A DNA stretch of 64,000 bases from Terracoccus sp. 273MFTsu3.1. Its GTDB lineage: Bacteria > Actinomycetota > Actinomycetes > Actinomycetales > Dermatophilaceae. Position numbers and translations under genes: made by a program. Where the stretch lies: assembly GCF_000383675.1 (NCBI RefSeq), contig NZ_KB911824.1, positions 124,001 through 188,000 on the forward strand, written 5' to 3'. The notes under the pieces were generated by a model. The model saw only the letters and a list, made by a program, of their open reading frames with translations. It searched no databases and was not told the origin of the DNA. This document shows, in pieces, positions 24,252-33,248 of the stretch. Position 1 is the stretch's first letter; each line of letters begins with the position of its first letter.

Positions 24252-26825
24252 TCAGCCGCGGCGGTCGCGCTCCTGCGCCACGAGGGCGCGCGCGATGGTG
24301 TCGCGGTTCTCGGCGACCGTGCGCACGAGGCCGGGTGCGGCGTCGGCGTTGGCCGCGAGCCACGCGTCGGAGGCGTCCTTGAGCTCCTGGCTGGCGAGCG
24401 AGAACGGGTAGAAGCCGCCGACGACCCGCTCACCGATGGCGACGCTGCGCTCGGCCCACGCGTCGACGAGCATCGCGTGGTACTTCTCGACGTACGGCTC
24501 GAGCAGCGTCAGGTCGCGGCTGCGTCGGAAGCCGGCGCTGACCGCCTCGACCATCTGGTTGGACAGGTCGTTGCGCTCGACGGCCTTGGCCCAGGCGTCG
24601 GCCTTGGCCTCGGCGGTCGGACGCGCGGCGAGCGCCTCGGCGGCGCGCTCCTTGCCGGTGGCCGTCGGGTCACGGTCGAGCTCGGTCTCGATCTCGATGT
24701 CGTCGGCCACTCCCAGGGCCGCGAGGGCCTTGAGGAAGGTCCACCGCAGCTCCGTGTCGGTGGTCAGGCCCGGCAGCGTCTCGGTCCCGGTCAGCAGTGC
24801 GCGCAGGCGAGCCTCGTCGGCCGGGTCGGACGTCGAGCCCGCCCATGCCTCGACGAGCTGGAACTGGGCGTCGCTGCCGGCCTCGGCCGTCTCGGCGAGC
24901 GAGCGCAGGGACGACGACAGCAGGGCCGACACCTCGGACCGGTGCTCCGGAGCCGTGTAGAGCCGGGCCGCCGTCGACACCTGGCCGAGCAGGACCCGCA
25001 GCAGCGTGGAGTCCGTCTCGCCCGGCATCGACTCGAGGACGAAGCGGACGAAGTCGCGCGCCGGCATCTCGCCGTCACGCGTCATGTCCCACGTCGCGCC
25101 GAGCACGAGCGAGCGCGGCAGCGAGTCGGTGAAACCGCGGGGGAGCGAGAGCGCCGTCGCGAGCGAGCGCTCGTCGAGGCGGATCTTGCCGTAGGCGAGG
25201 TCGTCGTCGTTGAGCAGCAGCAGGTCCGGCTGCTCCTGACCGACGAGCTCGGCCAGGTCGGTGCGCTCGCCCGCGATGTCGACCTCGTCGTAGCCGATGC
25301 GCTCGAGCACGTCGCCGCCCTCACTCGGCCGGACGGCATACCGCCCGACGCCGATGCGGTGGGGGCGGAGCGTCGGGTACTCCTCGGTCGCGGTCTGCGT
25401 GACCGCGAACGAGCTGTAGCGACCGTCGGCGTCGACCTCGAAGACGGGGCGCAGCGTGTTGACGCCGGCCGTCTCGAGCCACAGCTTGCTCCACTCGGTC
25501 AGCTCGCGGCCCGAGGCCTTCTCGAGCTCGCCGAGCAGGTCGGCCAGCGTCGTGTTGCCCCAGGCGTGCTTGCGGAAGTACTCGCGCAGCGCGGCCACGA
25601 AGGGCTCTCGCCCGACGTACGCGACGAGCTGCTTGAGCACGGACGCACCCTTGGCGTACGTGATGCCGTCGAAGTTGACCTCGACGTCCTCGAGGTGGCG
25701 CATGTCGGCCGCGATCGGGTGCGTCGACGAGAGCTGGTCCTGGGTGTAGGCCCACGCCTTCTCCGACGTGCCGAAGGTCGTCCACGCGCTCGTCCACTCG
25801 GTGGCCTCGGCCTGGCAGGTCGTCGACGCCCACTCGGCGAACGACTCGTTGAGCCAGAGGTCGTCCCACCACTTCATCGTCACGAGGTTGCCGAACCACA
25901 TGTGGGCCAGCTCGTGCAGGATCGTCAGGGCCCGGCGCTCGATCTTCGCCTCGGACACCTTGGACCGGAAGATGTAGACCTCGACGAAGGTCACCGCGCC
26001 GGCGTTCTCCATCGCTCCCATGTTGTACTCGGGCGTGAAGATCTGGTCGTACTTCTCGAACGGGTACGGCTGGTCGAACTCCTCCTCGAAGAACGCGAAG
26101 CCCTTCTTGGTGCAGTCGAAGATGTTGACCGCGTCGAGGTACTGCGTCAGCGACTTGCGGCAGAAGACACCGAGCGGCACGACGCCCTTGCGGGTCTCGA
26201 CCTCGTCACGGACCTCGTCGTAGGGGCCGGCGATGAGTGCCGTGATGTACGAGGAGATGCGCTGCGTCGGCTCGAACGACCACGTCGCGCGCTCGACGCC
26301 GTCCGCCACACCGGCGGCCTGCGGGGCGGGCGTGGGGGAGTTGCTGATGACCTTCCAGTGCGCGGGGGCGGTCACCGTGAAGCGGAAGGACGCCTTGAGG
26401 TCGGGCTGCTCGAAGACGGCGTACATCCGCCGGGAGTCCGGGACCTCGAACTGCGTGTAGAGGTAGACCTCGTTGTCGACCGGGTCCACGAAGCGGTGCA
26501 GCCCCTCGCCGGTGTTGGTGTAGCGACCGGTGGCGTCGACGGTGAGCTCGTTCTCGGCGGCCAGGCCGGCGAGGGCGATGCGGGAGTCCGCGAAGACCTC
26601 TGCGGGATCGAGGTCCACGCCGTTGAGCGTGACCTTCTCGACGGAGTCGGCGATGAGGTCGATGAACGAGTCGGCGCCGGGCTCGGAGCAGGTGAACGTG
26701 ACCGTGGTGACGGTGTGGAAGCTCTCCGGACCCGTCGTCAGGTCGAGACGGACGTCGTAGGAGTCGACGCGCAGGAGGCTGGCGCGGCTCGCCGCCTCGT
26801 CGCGGGTCAGGTTCTTGCCGGGCAC
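24252..26825 (-). CDS. pepN: aminopeptidase N (M1 metallopeptidase)
   Basis: An 857-residue M1 zinc aminopeptidase. The exopeptidase motif GAMEN (about residues 267-271) and zinc motif HELAH (304-308), with the third ligand in LNESFAEW, are intact. The C-terminal ERAP1-like helical domain is present, and full length matches actinobacterial PepN. The GTG at 26825 follows GGAGG and begins the usual PGKNLTRDEAASRASLL. It is divergent from the DsbA-like gene; the 127-bp gap presumably holds both promoters. Confidence 0.96.
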   Translation of the reverse strand: MPGKNLTRDEAASRASLLRVDSYDVRLDLTTGPESFHTVTTVTFTCSEPGADSFIDLIADSVEKVTLNGVDLDPAEVFADSRIALAGLAAENELTVDATGRYTNTGEGLHRFVDPVDNEVYLYTQFEVPDSRRMYAVFEQPDLKASFRFTVTAPAHWKVISNSPTPAPQAAGVADGVERATWSFEPTQRISSYITALIAGPYDEVRDEVETRKGVVPLGVFCRKSLTQYLDAVNIFDCTKKGFAFFEEEFDQPYPFEKYDQIFTPEYNMGAMENAGAVTFVEVYIFRSKVSEAKIERRALTILHELAHMWFGNLVTMKWWDDLWLNESFAEWASTTCQAEATEWTSAWTTFGTSEKAWAYTQDQLSSTHPIAADMRHLEDVEVNFDGITYAKGASVLKQLVAYVGREPFVAALREYFRKHAWGNTTLADLLGELEKASGRELTEWSKLWLETAGVNTLRPVFEVDADGRYSSFAVTQTATEEYPTLRPHRIGVGRYAVRPSEGGDVLERIGYDEVDIAGERTDLAELVGQEQPDLLLLNDDDLAYGKIRLDERSLATALSLPRGFTDSLPRSLVLGATWDMTRDGEMPARDFVRFVLESMPGETDSTLLRVLLGQVSTAARLYTAPEHRSEVSALLSSSLRSLAETAEAGSDAQFQLVEAWAGSTSDPADEARLRALLTGTETLPGLTTDTELRWTFLKALAALGVADDIEIETELDRDPTATGKERAAEALAARPTAEAKADAWAKAVERNDLSNQMVEAVSAGFRRSRDLTLLEPYVEKYHAMLVDAWAERSVAIGERVVGGFYPFSLASQELKDASDAWLAANADAAPGLVRTVAENRDTIARALVAQERDRRG

Positions 26826-26952
26826 GTAGGGACCTCCTGGGAAGGGTGCTGGGGGCGCGACGGATCGTCGGTCGGACGCCGTGGTCGCGGGCCATCCTCG
26901 CACGGAACCCCGACCCGTCCACCACCGCGATGGGTGGGCAGGTGGCAGTGCC

Positions 26953-27600
26953 ATGATGGGCCGCATGGCCGATGCGAAGGACAGCCCGAAGACGAGCCGC
27001 GACGCCGTCGAGATGTGGTTCGACCCGATCTGTCCATGGGCGTGGATGACCTCCCGCTGGCTCATGGAGGTCGAGACGCTGCGCGACATCGAGGTGACCT
27101 GGTCGGTCATGAGTCTCGCGGTCCTCAACGAGCACCGTCACGACCTCGACGCCGCCTACCGGGCCCGGATGGACGAGGCGTGGGGCCCGGTCCGGGTCAT
27201 CATCGCCGCGGTCGAGGCGCACGGTGACTCCGTCGTCAAGCCGCTCTACGACGCCATGGGCACCCGCATCCACCTGCGCAGGATGAACGACTTCGACGAG
27301 GTCATCCGCGAGTCGCTCGAGGAGGTGGGCCTGCCCGTCGACCTGGCCAAGGAGGCGCACCACAAGAAGCACGACGCGGCCCTGCACCGGAGCCACAAGC
27401 GCGGGATCAGCCTCGTCGGCACCGATGTCGGCACGCCGATCATCGCCGTCGACGGCGTCGCCTTCTTCGGCCCCGTCGTGACGCCGGCGCCCAAGGGCGA
27501 GGACGCCGCCCGGCTCTGGGACGGGTGTGTGCTCGTCGCGAGCACGCCGGGCTTCTTCGAGCTCAAGCGCACCCGCACGCTCGGTCCCATCTTCACCTGA
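26953..27600 (+). CDS. DsbA-family thioredoxin-fold protein (Rv2466c-like)
   Basis: A 215-residue DsbA-fold protein resembling the mycothiol-dependent reductases typified by M. tuberculosis Rv2466c. The active site is in MWFDPICPWAWMTSRW. The family reads CPWC, while here the second Cys is Ala (CPWA), leaving a monothiol site. The cis-Pro loop is in VGTPIIAVDGVAFFGP. The start may be ATG 26953, 26956 or 26965; the first has the better-spaced purine stretch. It precedes rpiB by 35 bp and may share its message. Confidence 0.85.
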   Translation: MMGRMADAKDSPKTSRDAVEMWFDPICPWAWMTSRWLMEVETLRDIEVTWSVMSLAVLNEHRHDLDAAYRARMDEAWGPVRVIIAAVEAHGDSVVKPLYDAMGTRIHLRRMNDFDEVIRESLEEVGLPVDLAKEAHHKKHDAALHRSHKRGISLVGTDVGTPIIAVDGVAFFGPVVTPAPKGEDAARLWDGCVLVASTPGFFELKRTRTLGPIFT

Positions 27601-27635
27601 CCTTTCCCCTCCACCCGACGCACCCAAGGACGGAC

Positions 27636-28118
27636 ATGCGCATCCACATCGGCGGCGACCACGCGGCCTTCGAGCTCCACCAGTCCCTCGCCACGCACCT
27701 GCGGGACGCGGGCCACGAGGTCGTCGACCACGGCCCGTTCACGTACGACGCCCAGGACGACTACCCGGTCTTCGTGCTGCGTGCGGCCGAGGCCGTCGCG
27801 GCCGACGAGGGCTCGCTCGGCGTCGTGCTCGGCGGGTCGGGCAACGGCGAGCAGATCGCGGCCAACAAGGTCAGCGGCATCCGGGCGGCGCTCGCCTACA
27901 ACGCCGAGCTCGCGAGCCTCGCGCGCGAGCACAACAACGCGCAGGTCGTCTCGATCGGGGCGCGGTTCACGCCGGACGACGTCGCCAAGGAGATCGTCGA
28001 CACCTTCGTGGCGACGAACTTCACCGATGAGGCGCGCCACAGCCGTCGTCTGGGTATGGTTTCCGCGTACGAGACCACGGGGGACTTGCCGGCTTTGCCG
28101 GACTCGGACGCACGCTGA
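27636..28118 (+). CDS. rpiB: ribose-5-phosphate isomerase B
   Basis: A 160-residue RpiB/LacAB-type isomerase interconverting ribulose- and ribose-5-phosphate. Visible are the substrate-binding GGDHAAFELH (Asp8-His9), the anion hole GGSGNGEQIAANK (66-78) and REHNNAQVVSIGAR. The catalytic Cys of the E. coli enzyme is replaced by Ser (GGSGNG), as in the mycobacterial type. ATG 27636 follows AAGGACGG. The C-terminal tail (about 20 residues after ARHSRRLGMV) is longer than the core needs. Confidence 0.95.
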   Translation: MRIHIGGDHAAFELHQSLATHLRDAGHEVVDHGPFTYDAQDDYPVFVLRAAEAVAADEGSLGVVLGGSGNGEQIAANKVSGIRAALAYNAELASLAREHNNAQVVSIGARFTPDDVAKEIVDTFVATNFTDEARHSRRLGMVSAYETTGDLPALPDSDAR

Positions 28119-28163
28119 CGTCGCGACGTCCGCCGTCCCCCTTCATCGCCGCAAGGGAGGCAC

Positions 28164-29279
28164 GTGGCCCACAACGAGAGCTCCGTCTCTCGACGCCCGC
28201 GCTACGCTGCCGGACCGATGCGACGACTCCGACTCCTGGGCCCGTGGCTCAGCCGTGCCCCCTGGGTCGTCGTCACGGCGTTCCTGCTCCTCAGCATCCT
28301 CGCGACGGCTGCCGTCTTCGTGTGGCCGACGGTGGTCCCGTGGGGCGTCTACGGCCTCATCGTCGTCGCCGCCGGCCTGTTCCTCGAGCCGCGCTACCTG
28401 CTCGTCGTCTACATCGGCCTCTTCCTCGCGATGGCGATCCTCGGGGCCTACCTCGGTCCGGTGAAGCCGACCACCACGGGGGCGCAGATCGTCACCGTCG
28501 TCACGATGCTGCTCATGATCTGGCTCTCGCACGCCAGGGCCCAGGTCGGCGTCGTCGGGGTCACGGGTGAGTCGATGCTCGTCGACATGCGCGACCGCCT
28601 CCGCGCCCAGGGCGAGCTGCCGCCGCTGCCCGCGCAGTGGGGAGCCGAGGTCGCGCTCGAGTCGGCGTACGGCGACAGCTTCGCGGGTGACTTCGTCGTC
28701 GCGAGCCGCTCCACCGACGGCTGCACTCTCGAGATCGCCCTCGTGGACGTCTCCGGCAAGGGTCGCGAGGTCGGCGCCCGGTCGCTCTTGCTCTCCGGCG
28801 CGCTCGGGGGACTACTCGGCGAGATGAGCGAGCGGGGCTTCCTCCAGTCCGCCAACAACCACCTGCTGCGCCTGCGCTGGCCCGAGGGCTTCGCGACGGC
28901 CGTGCACGTCGCCGTCAACCTCGAGACCGGCAACTTCACCATCGGCTACGCCGGTCACCCCGCCGCCGCGCAGTTCGCGGCCGGGTCGGGCCGCTGGCGG
29001 ATGCTCTCCGGCGGTCGCGGGCCGCTGCTCGGCGTCATCGACCACGCCGAGTACCCGCGGGAGAACGGCACCATCCGTCGCGGCGACGCCCTCGTGCTCT
29101 ACAGCGACGGGGTCATCGAAGCCCGCGACAAGGCCCTCGTCGACGGCATCGACCGCATGCTGGGCCGCGCCGAGTCGTTCATCCGCACCGGCTTCGAGGG
29201 GCTCGCCCAGCGGCTCTGCGACCAGGCCGCGGCCGGCCTCGGCGACGACCGCGCCGTCGTGACGATCTGGCGCACCTGA
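28164..29279 (+). CDS. membrane-anchored PP2C/SpoIIE-type serine phosphatase
   Basis: A 371-residue protein. The N-terminal ~100 residues hold three to four membrane helices (VVVTAFLLLSILATAAVFVW; YGLIVVAAGLFL; YLLVVYIGLFLAMAILGAYLG; AQIVTVVTMLLMIWL). The rest is a SpoIIE/RsbU-like PP2C domain with AYGDSFAGDFV, IALVDVSGKGREVGARS, FTIGYAGHPA and GDALVLYSDGVIEARD, carrying the metal-binding acids. The start is a GTG at 28164 behind AAGGGAGG. Such enzymes dephosphorylate anti-anti-sigma factors in partner-switching. No RsbW or RsbV gene is near, so the target is unknown. Confidence 0.9.
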   Translation: MAHNESSVSRRPRYAAGPMRRLRLLGPWLSRAPWVVVTAFLLLSILATAAVFVWPTVVPWGVYGLIVVAAGLFLEPRYLLVVYIGLFLAMAILGAYLGPVKPTTTGAQIVTVVTMLLMIWLSHARAQVGVVGVTGESMLVDMRDRLRAQGELPPLPAQWGAEVALESAYGDSFAGDFVVASRSTDGCTLEIALVDVSGKGREVGARSLLLSGALGGLLGEMSERGFLQSANNHLLRLRWPEGFATAVHVAVNLETGNFTIGYAGHPAAAQFAAGSGRWRMLSGGRGPLLGVIDHAEYPRENGTIRRGDALVLYSDGVIEARDKALVDGIDRMLGRAESFIRTGFEGLAQRLCDQAAAGLGDDRAVVTIWRT

Positions 29280-29438
29280 CGGTCGCGATCCTCCGGGCAG
29301 CGGGGGGTGCAGGACGACGGGGCAGCGGCCCGACGCGGGTCACCCGGGCACCCTGTCGCCGTGCCCCGCGCCTCACCCTCGGAGCCGGCGTGCCGCTGCG
29401 AACTTCGGGTGGAACGCGGCCGTCACTACGATGCCTGC

Positions 29439-30185
29439 GTGAGCGAGCTCCCCACCGAAGCGACGACGACGGCCCGAGAGGCCGGCCCCGACCGGCGCAA
29501 GGAGCACGTCGTGCCCGACCTGCCGCCCGGCGTCACACCCGCACGCGTCCGCAGCTTCGTGCGCCGGGGTCGGCTGTCGTCCCTGACCAAGGACCGGGTC
29601 GAGCGGCTCGCACCCGCGCGGTCCGTGCCGGACGGGCCCTTCGAGGCCGCTGTCGCGTTCGGGCGCACCGCCCCCGTCGTCCTCGAGATCGGCTGCGGCC
29701 ACGGCCACGCCGCGATCGCGTATGCCGCCGCGTTCCCCGAGCGCGACGTCCTCGCCATGGACGTCCACACCCCGGGACTTGCCCGGATGCTCGCCGACGC
29801 CGACGAGGCGGGGGTGCCGAACCTGCGCGTCGAGATCGGCGACGCCGTGCCCTTCCTCGAGGACCGCGTCGCAGACGAGACGTTCGACGCCGTCCACCTC
29901 TTCTTCCCCGACCCGTGGCGCAAGCAGAAGCACACGAAGCGGCGCTTCGTCAGCCCCGCCAACCTCGACCTGCTCGCCCGCGTGCTCAAGCCCGGCGGCC
30001 ACGTGCTCATCGCCACCGACCAGGACTTCTACGCCGAGCATGCGCTCGCCGAGGTCGCGGCGCACCCGCGCTTCGAGGCCCGTCGTGTCGACCGGCCGCA
30101 GTGGCGACCGCGGGACGGCTTCGAGGCCAAGGGGATCGCGGCCGGCCGCAGGATCAACGAGCTCCGCCTCGACCTGCTGCCCTAG
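29439..30185 (+). CDS. trmB: tRNA (guanine-N7)-methyltransferase
   Basis: A 248-residue SAM-dependent enzyme that makes m7G46 in tRNA. SAM motif VLEIGCGHGHAAIAYA, DVHTPGLARM, and the signature FFPDPWRKQKHTKRRFV are intact, followed by GGHVLIATDQDFYAEHAL. The GTG at 29439 is preceded by TACGAT and little leader, suggesting a near-leaderless message. A ~50-residue N-terminal extension precedes the usual start (VRSFVRRGRLSSLTKDR). It neighbours two tRNA genes. Confidence 0.94.
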   Translation: MSELPTEATTTAREAGPDRRKEHVVPDLPPGVTPARVRSFVRRGRLSSLTKDRVERLAPARSVPDGPFEAAVAFGRTAPVVLEIGCGHGHAAIAYAAAFPERDVLAMDVHTPGLARMLADADEAGVPNLRVEIGDAVPFLEDRVADETFDAVHLFFPDPWRKQKHTKRRFVSPANLDLLARVLKPGGHVLIATDQDFYAEHALAEVAAHPRFEARRVDRPQWRPRDGFEAKGIAAGRRINELRLDLLP

Positions 30186-30356
30186 GGGTCGAGAACCAGA
30201 GGGTCGAGGAGTTCTCCTGGCACCTGGCGCCGGTAGAACTCCACGACCCTCGCGACGAGTCCGGTCAGGTGCCACGGGTGACAGGAGCCGGCCTCGCTGC
30301 CGCGGCTCGTTCCTCGCCGCGCCTGCTCGGCCTCCCGGCATCCTGTCTCCCGACAA

Positions 30357-30409
30357 GCCGATGGGCCTGGTGGAAGGCGACTCCGTCGCTCTCCACCAGG
30401 CCCATCGGC
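30357..30409 (-). terminator. long hairpin just after tRNA-Pro
   Basis: An 18-bp perfect stem (30357-30374 with 30392-30409) has an interior that can itself form a GCGAC/GTCGC stem. It begins 5 nt past the tRNA-Pro 3' end on the minus strand, so it is most likely the tRNA terminator. The stem is longer than usual for this genome. Confidence 0.6.
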
Positions 30410-30413
30410 GCAG

Positions 30414-30487
30414 TCGGGGTGACAGGATTTGAACCTGCGGCCCTTGCGTCCCAAACGCAATGCGCTACCAAGCTGCGCCACACCCCG
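30414..30487 (-). tRNA. tRNA-Pro (anticodon TGG)
   Basis: A 74-nt cloverleaf on the minus strand. The acceptor CGGGGTG pairs with CACCCCG, the D-arm is GCGCAGCTTGGTAGCGC, the anticodon loop TTTGGGA gives anticodon TGG, and the T-arm holds GGTTCAAATCC. CCA is not encoded. The gene lies between trmB and tRNA-Gly. Confidence 0.96.
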
Positions 30488-30620
30488 TGGCGTCGGAATC
30501 GTAGCCGACAACCGGCGGGCGGACCGACCACTTCCCACGCGGCGCGGGCGGGTCGATTTCTGCGGATCGGGCGCCAACCAGTAGGCTGACGCCTCGGATC
30601 GCCGGCATCGCCGGTGCCCC

Positions 30621-30694
30621 GCGGGCGTAGCTCAATGGTAGAGCCTCAGTCTTCCAAACTGATTACGCGAGTTCGATTCTCGTCGCCCGCTCCA
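30621..30694 (+). tRNA. tRNA-Gly (anticodon TCC)
   Basis: The acceptor GCGGGCG (30621-30627) pairs with CGCCCGC (30684-30690), followed by discriminator T and an encoded CCA (30692-30694). The anticodon loop CTTCCAA gives TCC. The D-arm and the T-arm (GAGTTCGATTCTC) are regular. Confidence 0.97.
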
Positions 30695-30738
30695 AAACCC
30701 CTTGGCGTCGGCACGCCCCGCTTCCTAGCGTGGGTCGC

Positions 30739-31035
30739 ATGTTCCGCCCAGACCTGCAGGACGCCCTCCGCGACCGCGACGCCGTCCTCCGCTCCTTCCT
30801 CGCCGCCGACGGCACCCTGACGAGCATCCCCACCAAGATCCGCAAGCGACTCGTCGTCCTCGACCTGCTGTCGCAGCAGTTCGAGCCCGGGGAGCGTTAC
30901 GACGAGACCGAGGTCAACAACCGCCTGCGGGCCTTCCACCCCGACGTCGCCGCCCTGCGCCGCTACCTCGTCGAGGAAGGGTTCCTCGACCGGGCCGACG
31001 GGTTCTACTGGCGCAGCGGCGGGACCGTCGACTGA
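30739..31035 (+). CDS. DUF2087 domain protein
   Basis: A 98-residue protein nearly filled by a DUF2087 domain. It has SFLAADGTLTSIPTKIRKRLVVLDLLSQQFEPGERYDETEVNNRLRAFHPDVAALRRYLVEEGFLDRADGFYWR, which is the recognised winged-helix-like pattern. Such domains are often found attached to regulators; here it stands alone. It starts at ATG 30739, only 45 bp past tRNA-Gly, and may be read from the tRNA promoter or from its own. The function is unknown. Confidence 0.85.
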   Translation: MFRPDLQDALRDRDAVLRSFLAADGTLTSIPTKIRKRLVVLDLLSQQFEPGERYDETEVNNRLRAFHPDVAALRRYLVEEGFLDRADGFYWRSGGTVD

Positions 31036-31083
31036 CCGCGCCGGTGCCTCCGCCCGCGCCACACGGCATACGCCAGGTCGGGC

Positions 31084-31599
31084 TCAGCGGAAGCCGAGCG
31101 CCTCGCTCAGCCAGCTCTCCGCGCCGTCGGCCTCCAGGCCAGCCTCGACGGCGGCAGCCGTGCGCGGCGACGGCCAGCCGTGCACCCAGAAGAGGGCGAG
31201 ACCCCCGGGCAGCGCGATGAGCAGCGTCAGCCACGAGTGCGGCGTGAAGACGAACGAGCAGGCGAACGCCACGAGCACGGGAGCCTCTGCGAGCGCGGTG
31301 CGCAGCGTCGTCGTCGACGTGAAGTAGCGCAGGCTCGTCGCCTCGGCGTTCTCGCGGGGCAGGCCGTGCGGGAGCGCCGGAACGGCATACCCGACGTAGC
31401 GGATCAGCGTGGCCGAGCCGACGAGCGTCGCCAGCACGATGCCGACGGCCCACGGGGACGGCAGGGGAGCGGACGGGTCGACGAGGATGCGTACGGCACT
31501 GAGCATGAGCGCTCCCATGCCGACCGCCACCGACACCATCTGGATCGGGCGCAGGGCCGCGCTCTCGGGGGAGGCGAAGGGACCGGGAGGGGTGCTCAT
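31084..31599 (-). CDS. four-helix membrane protein of unknown function
   Basis: A 171-residue integral membrane protein with about four hydrophobic segments: IQMVSVAVGMGALMLSAV, PWAVGIVLATLVGSATLI, ALAEAPVLVAFACSFVF and WLTLLIALPGGLALFWVHGW. The soluble C-terminal tail ends in SWLSEALGF. The start is taken at ATG 31599; an in-frame extension upstream lacks a ribosome site. I do not recognise the family. It is divergent from tig and convergent with the DUF2087 gene, with a motif copy in the gap (31065) and one inside (31384). Confidence 0.78.
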   Translation of the reverse strand: MSTPPGPFASPESAALRPIQMVSVAVGMGALMLSAVRILVDPSAPLPSPWAVGIVLATLVGSATLIRYVGYAVPALPHGLPRENAEATSLRYFTSTTTLRTALAEAPVLVAFACSFVFTPHSWLTLLIALPGGLALFWVHGWPSPRTAAAVEAGLEADGAESWLSEALGFR

Positions 31600-31665
31600 G
31601 GCTCCCGAGCATAGGTCCGGACGGTCCGCGGACGATCCGTGCATTTAGCCATCGGGCGCGCGGCC

Positions 31666-31673
31666 TATAGCAT
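31666..31673 (+). promoter_or_regulatory. probable -10 region of tig
   Basis: TATAGCAT stands out in the GC-rich divergent gap, ~65 bp before the tig start. No convincing -35 was identified, so the call rests on the -10 alone. Confidence 0.35.
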
Positions 31674-31738
31674 GGTGCGCTGGCCCGTCCGTTCACCGTC
31701 GACGACCACGTCGGCACCACCCAATGGAGTAACCCGCA

Positions 31739-33082
31739 GTGAAGAGTGCGCTCGAGACCCTCAGCCCGACCCGGGTCAAGATGACCGTCGAGGTCCCGTT
31801 CGAGGAGCTCAAGCCGAGCCTCGACGCGGCCATCAAGCACATCGGTGAGCACATCCAGGTGCCCGGCTTCCGCAAGGGCAAGGTGCCGGCCCGCATCATC
31901 GAGCAGCGCGTCGGCCGTGCGGCCGTCCTCGAGGAGGCCGTCAACAACGCCCTCCCGACGTTCTACGGCCAGGCCCTCGAGGAGAACGAGGTCCGCCCCC
32001 TCGGCCAGCCCGAGATCACCGACCTCCAGGTGCCCGCGACCGATGGCGAGGACTTCGTCTTCACGGCCGAGGTCGACAAGCGTCCCGAGATCGACCTGCC
32101 CGACTTCAGCGACATCGAGCTGACCGTCGACGAGGCCAAGGTCGAGGACGAGGCCGTCGAGCAGCGCCTCACCGACCTCCGTGCCCGTTTCGGCACCCTC
32201 AAGGGCGTCGACCGTGCCGTCCAGGACGGCGACTTCGTCTCCATCGACCTGTCCGCCGAGATCGACGGCGAGGAGATCGACTCCGTCACCGGCGTCTCCT
32301 ACGAGGTCGGCAGCAAGAACATGCTCGAGGGTCTCGACGAGGCGCTCGTCGGCATGACGGCCGATGAGACCAAGCAGTTCACCGCCCCCCTCGCCGGTGG
32401 CGACCAGGAGGGCCAGGACGCCAGCTGCACCGTGACCGTCACCGCGGTCAAGGAGCGCGAGCTGCCCGAGCTCGACGACGAGTTCGCCCAGCTGGCCTCG
32501 GAGTTCGACACGCTCGACGAGCTCAAGGCCGACCTCACGGCGAAGGCCGAGGTCGACGCCAAGTTCGCCCAGGGCGTCGCGGCCCGCGACCAGCTCCTCG
32601 AGGCCATCCTCGACAAGATCGAGGTGCCGATCCCCGAGAGCATCGTCGAGGCCGAGGTGCACAGCCACCTCGAGGGCGAGGGTCGCCTCGAGGACGACGA
32701 GCACCGCGCCGAGGTCGGCGAGAGCACCCGCAAGGGCCTCAAGACCCAGCTCGTCCTCGACGCCATCGCCGAGAAGGAAGAGGTCAAGGTCGAGCAGCAG
32801 GAGCTCATCGAGTTCCTCGTCATGAGCTCGCAGCAGTACGGCATGGACCCGAACCAGTTCGCCCAGTCGCTCGACCAGGAGGGCCAGATCCCCGCCATGG
32901 TCGCCGAGGTCGCCCGCCGCAAGGCGCTCGCCACGGTCCTCGAGAAGGTCTCCGTCAAGGACACCGCCGGCAACGTCATCGACCTCAACGAGGCCGTCCC
33001 CGGCACCGAGGGCGACGAGGACGAGGCCGTTGACGCCGCTGAGGCCACCGACGAGGCGACGGCCGAGAAGGCCGACGCCTGA
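31739..33082 (+). CDS. tig: trigger factor
   Basis: A 447-residue ribosome-bound chaperone and peptidyl-prolyl isomerase. The ribosome-docking signature is present (VPGFRKGKVPARIIEQRVG, residues about 41-59). Next come the FKBP-type PPIase middle domain (VQDGDFVSIDLSAEIDGEEI) and the long helical C-terminal domain. The acidic, Ala-rich tail is typical of actinobacterial Tig. The start is a GTG at 31739. It stands upstream of clpP1P2-clpX as in many bacteria, but a strong terminator and an extra gene separate them here. Confidence 0.97.
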   Translation: MKSALETLSPTRVKMTVEVPFEELKPSLDAAIKHIGEHIQVPGFRKGKVPARIIEQRVGRAAVLEEAVNNALPTFYGQALEENEVRPLGQPEITDLQVPATDGEDFVFTAEVDKRPEIDLPDFSDIELTVDEAKVEDEAVEQRLTDLRARFGTLKGVDRAVQDGDFVSIDLSAEIDGEEIDSVTGVSYEVGSKNMLEGLDEALVGMTADETKQFTAPLAGGDQEGQDASCTVTVTAVKERELPELDDEFAQLASEFDTLDELKADLTAKAEVDAKFAQGVAARDQLLEAILDKIEVPIPESIVEAEVHSHLEGEGRLEDDEHRAEVGESTRKGLKTQLVLDAIAEKEEVKVEQQELIEFLVMSSQQYGMDPNQFAQSLDQEGQIPAMVAEVARRKALATVLEKVSVKDTAGNVIDLNEAVPGTEGDEDEAVDAAEATDEATAEKADA

Positions 33083-33101
33083 CCGTCACCACCACGTATG
33101 C

Positions 33102-33137
33102 CGTGAGGCCGGCTCCCGCACGGGAGCCGGCCTCACG
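33102..33137 (+). terminator. tig terminator
   Basis: A 17-bp perfect stem (33102-33118 with 33121-33137) starts 20 bp after the tig stop. A GTATGCC motif copy (33096-33102) abuts the stem base. Confidence 0.85.
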
Positions 33138-33248
33138 CCGTGTCCGGGCCCGACCGACGGCTCCTGCCCGCGGTTGTCCGTGCGGTGGCCCGGGTACGTG
33201 GCCTACGGTCGCCGTCCGGCGGCACGCACCTCGACGAGGGAGCCAGAG

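Noticed and set aside
24186-27227. Thousand-codon open frame opposite pepN
   Set aside because: It is antisense to a gene with intact GAMEN and HELAH motifs, is rich in Arg, Gly and Val without domains, and is the usual product of third-position GC in this genome.
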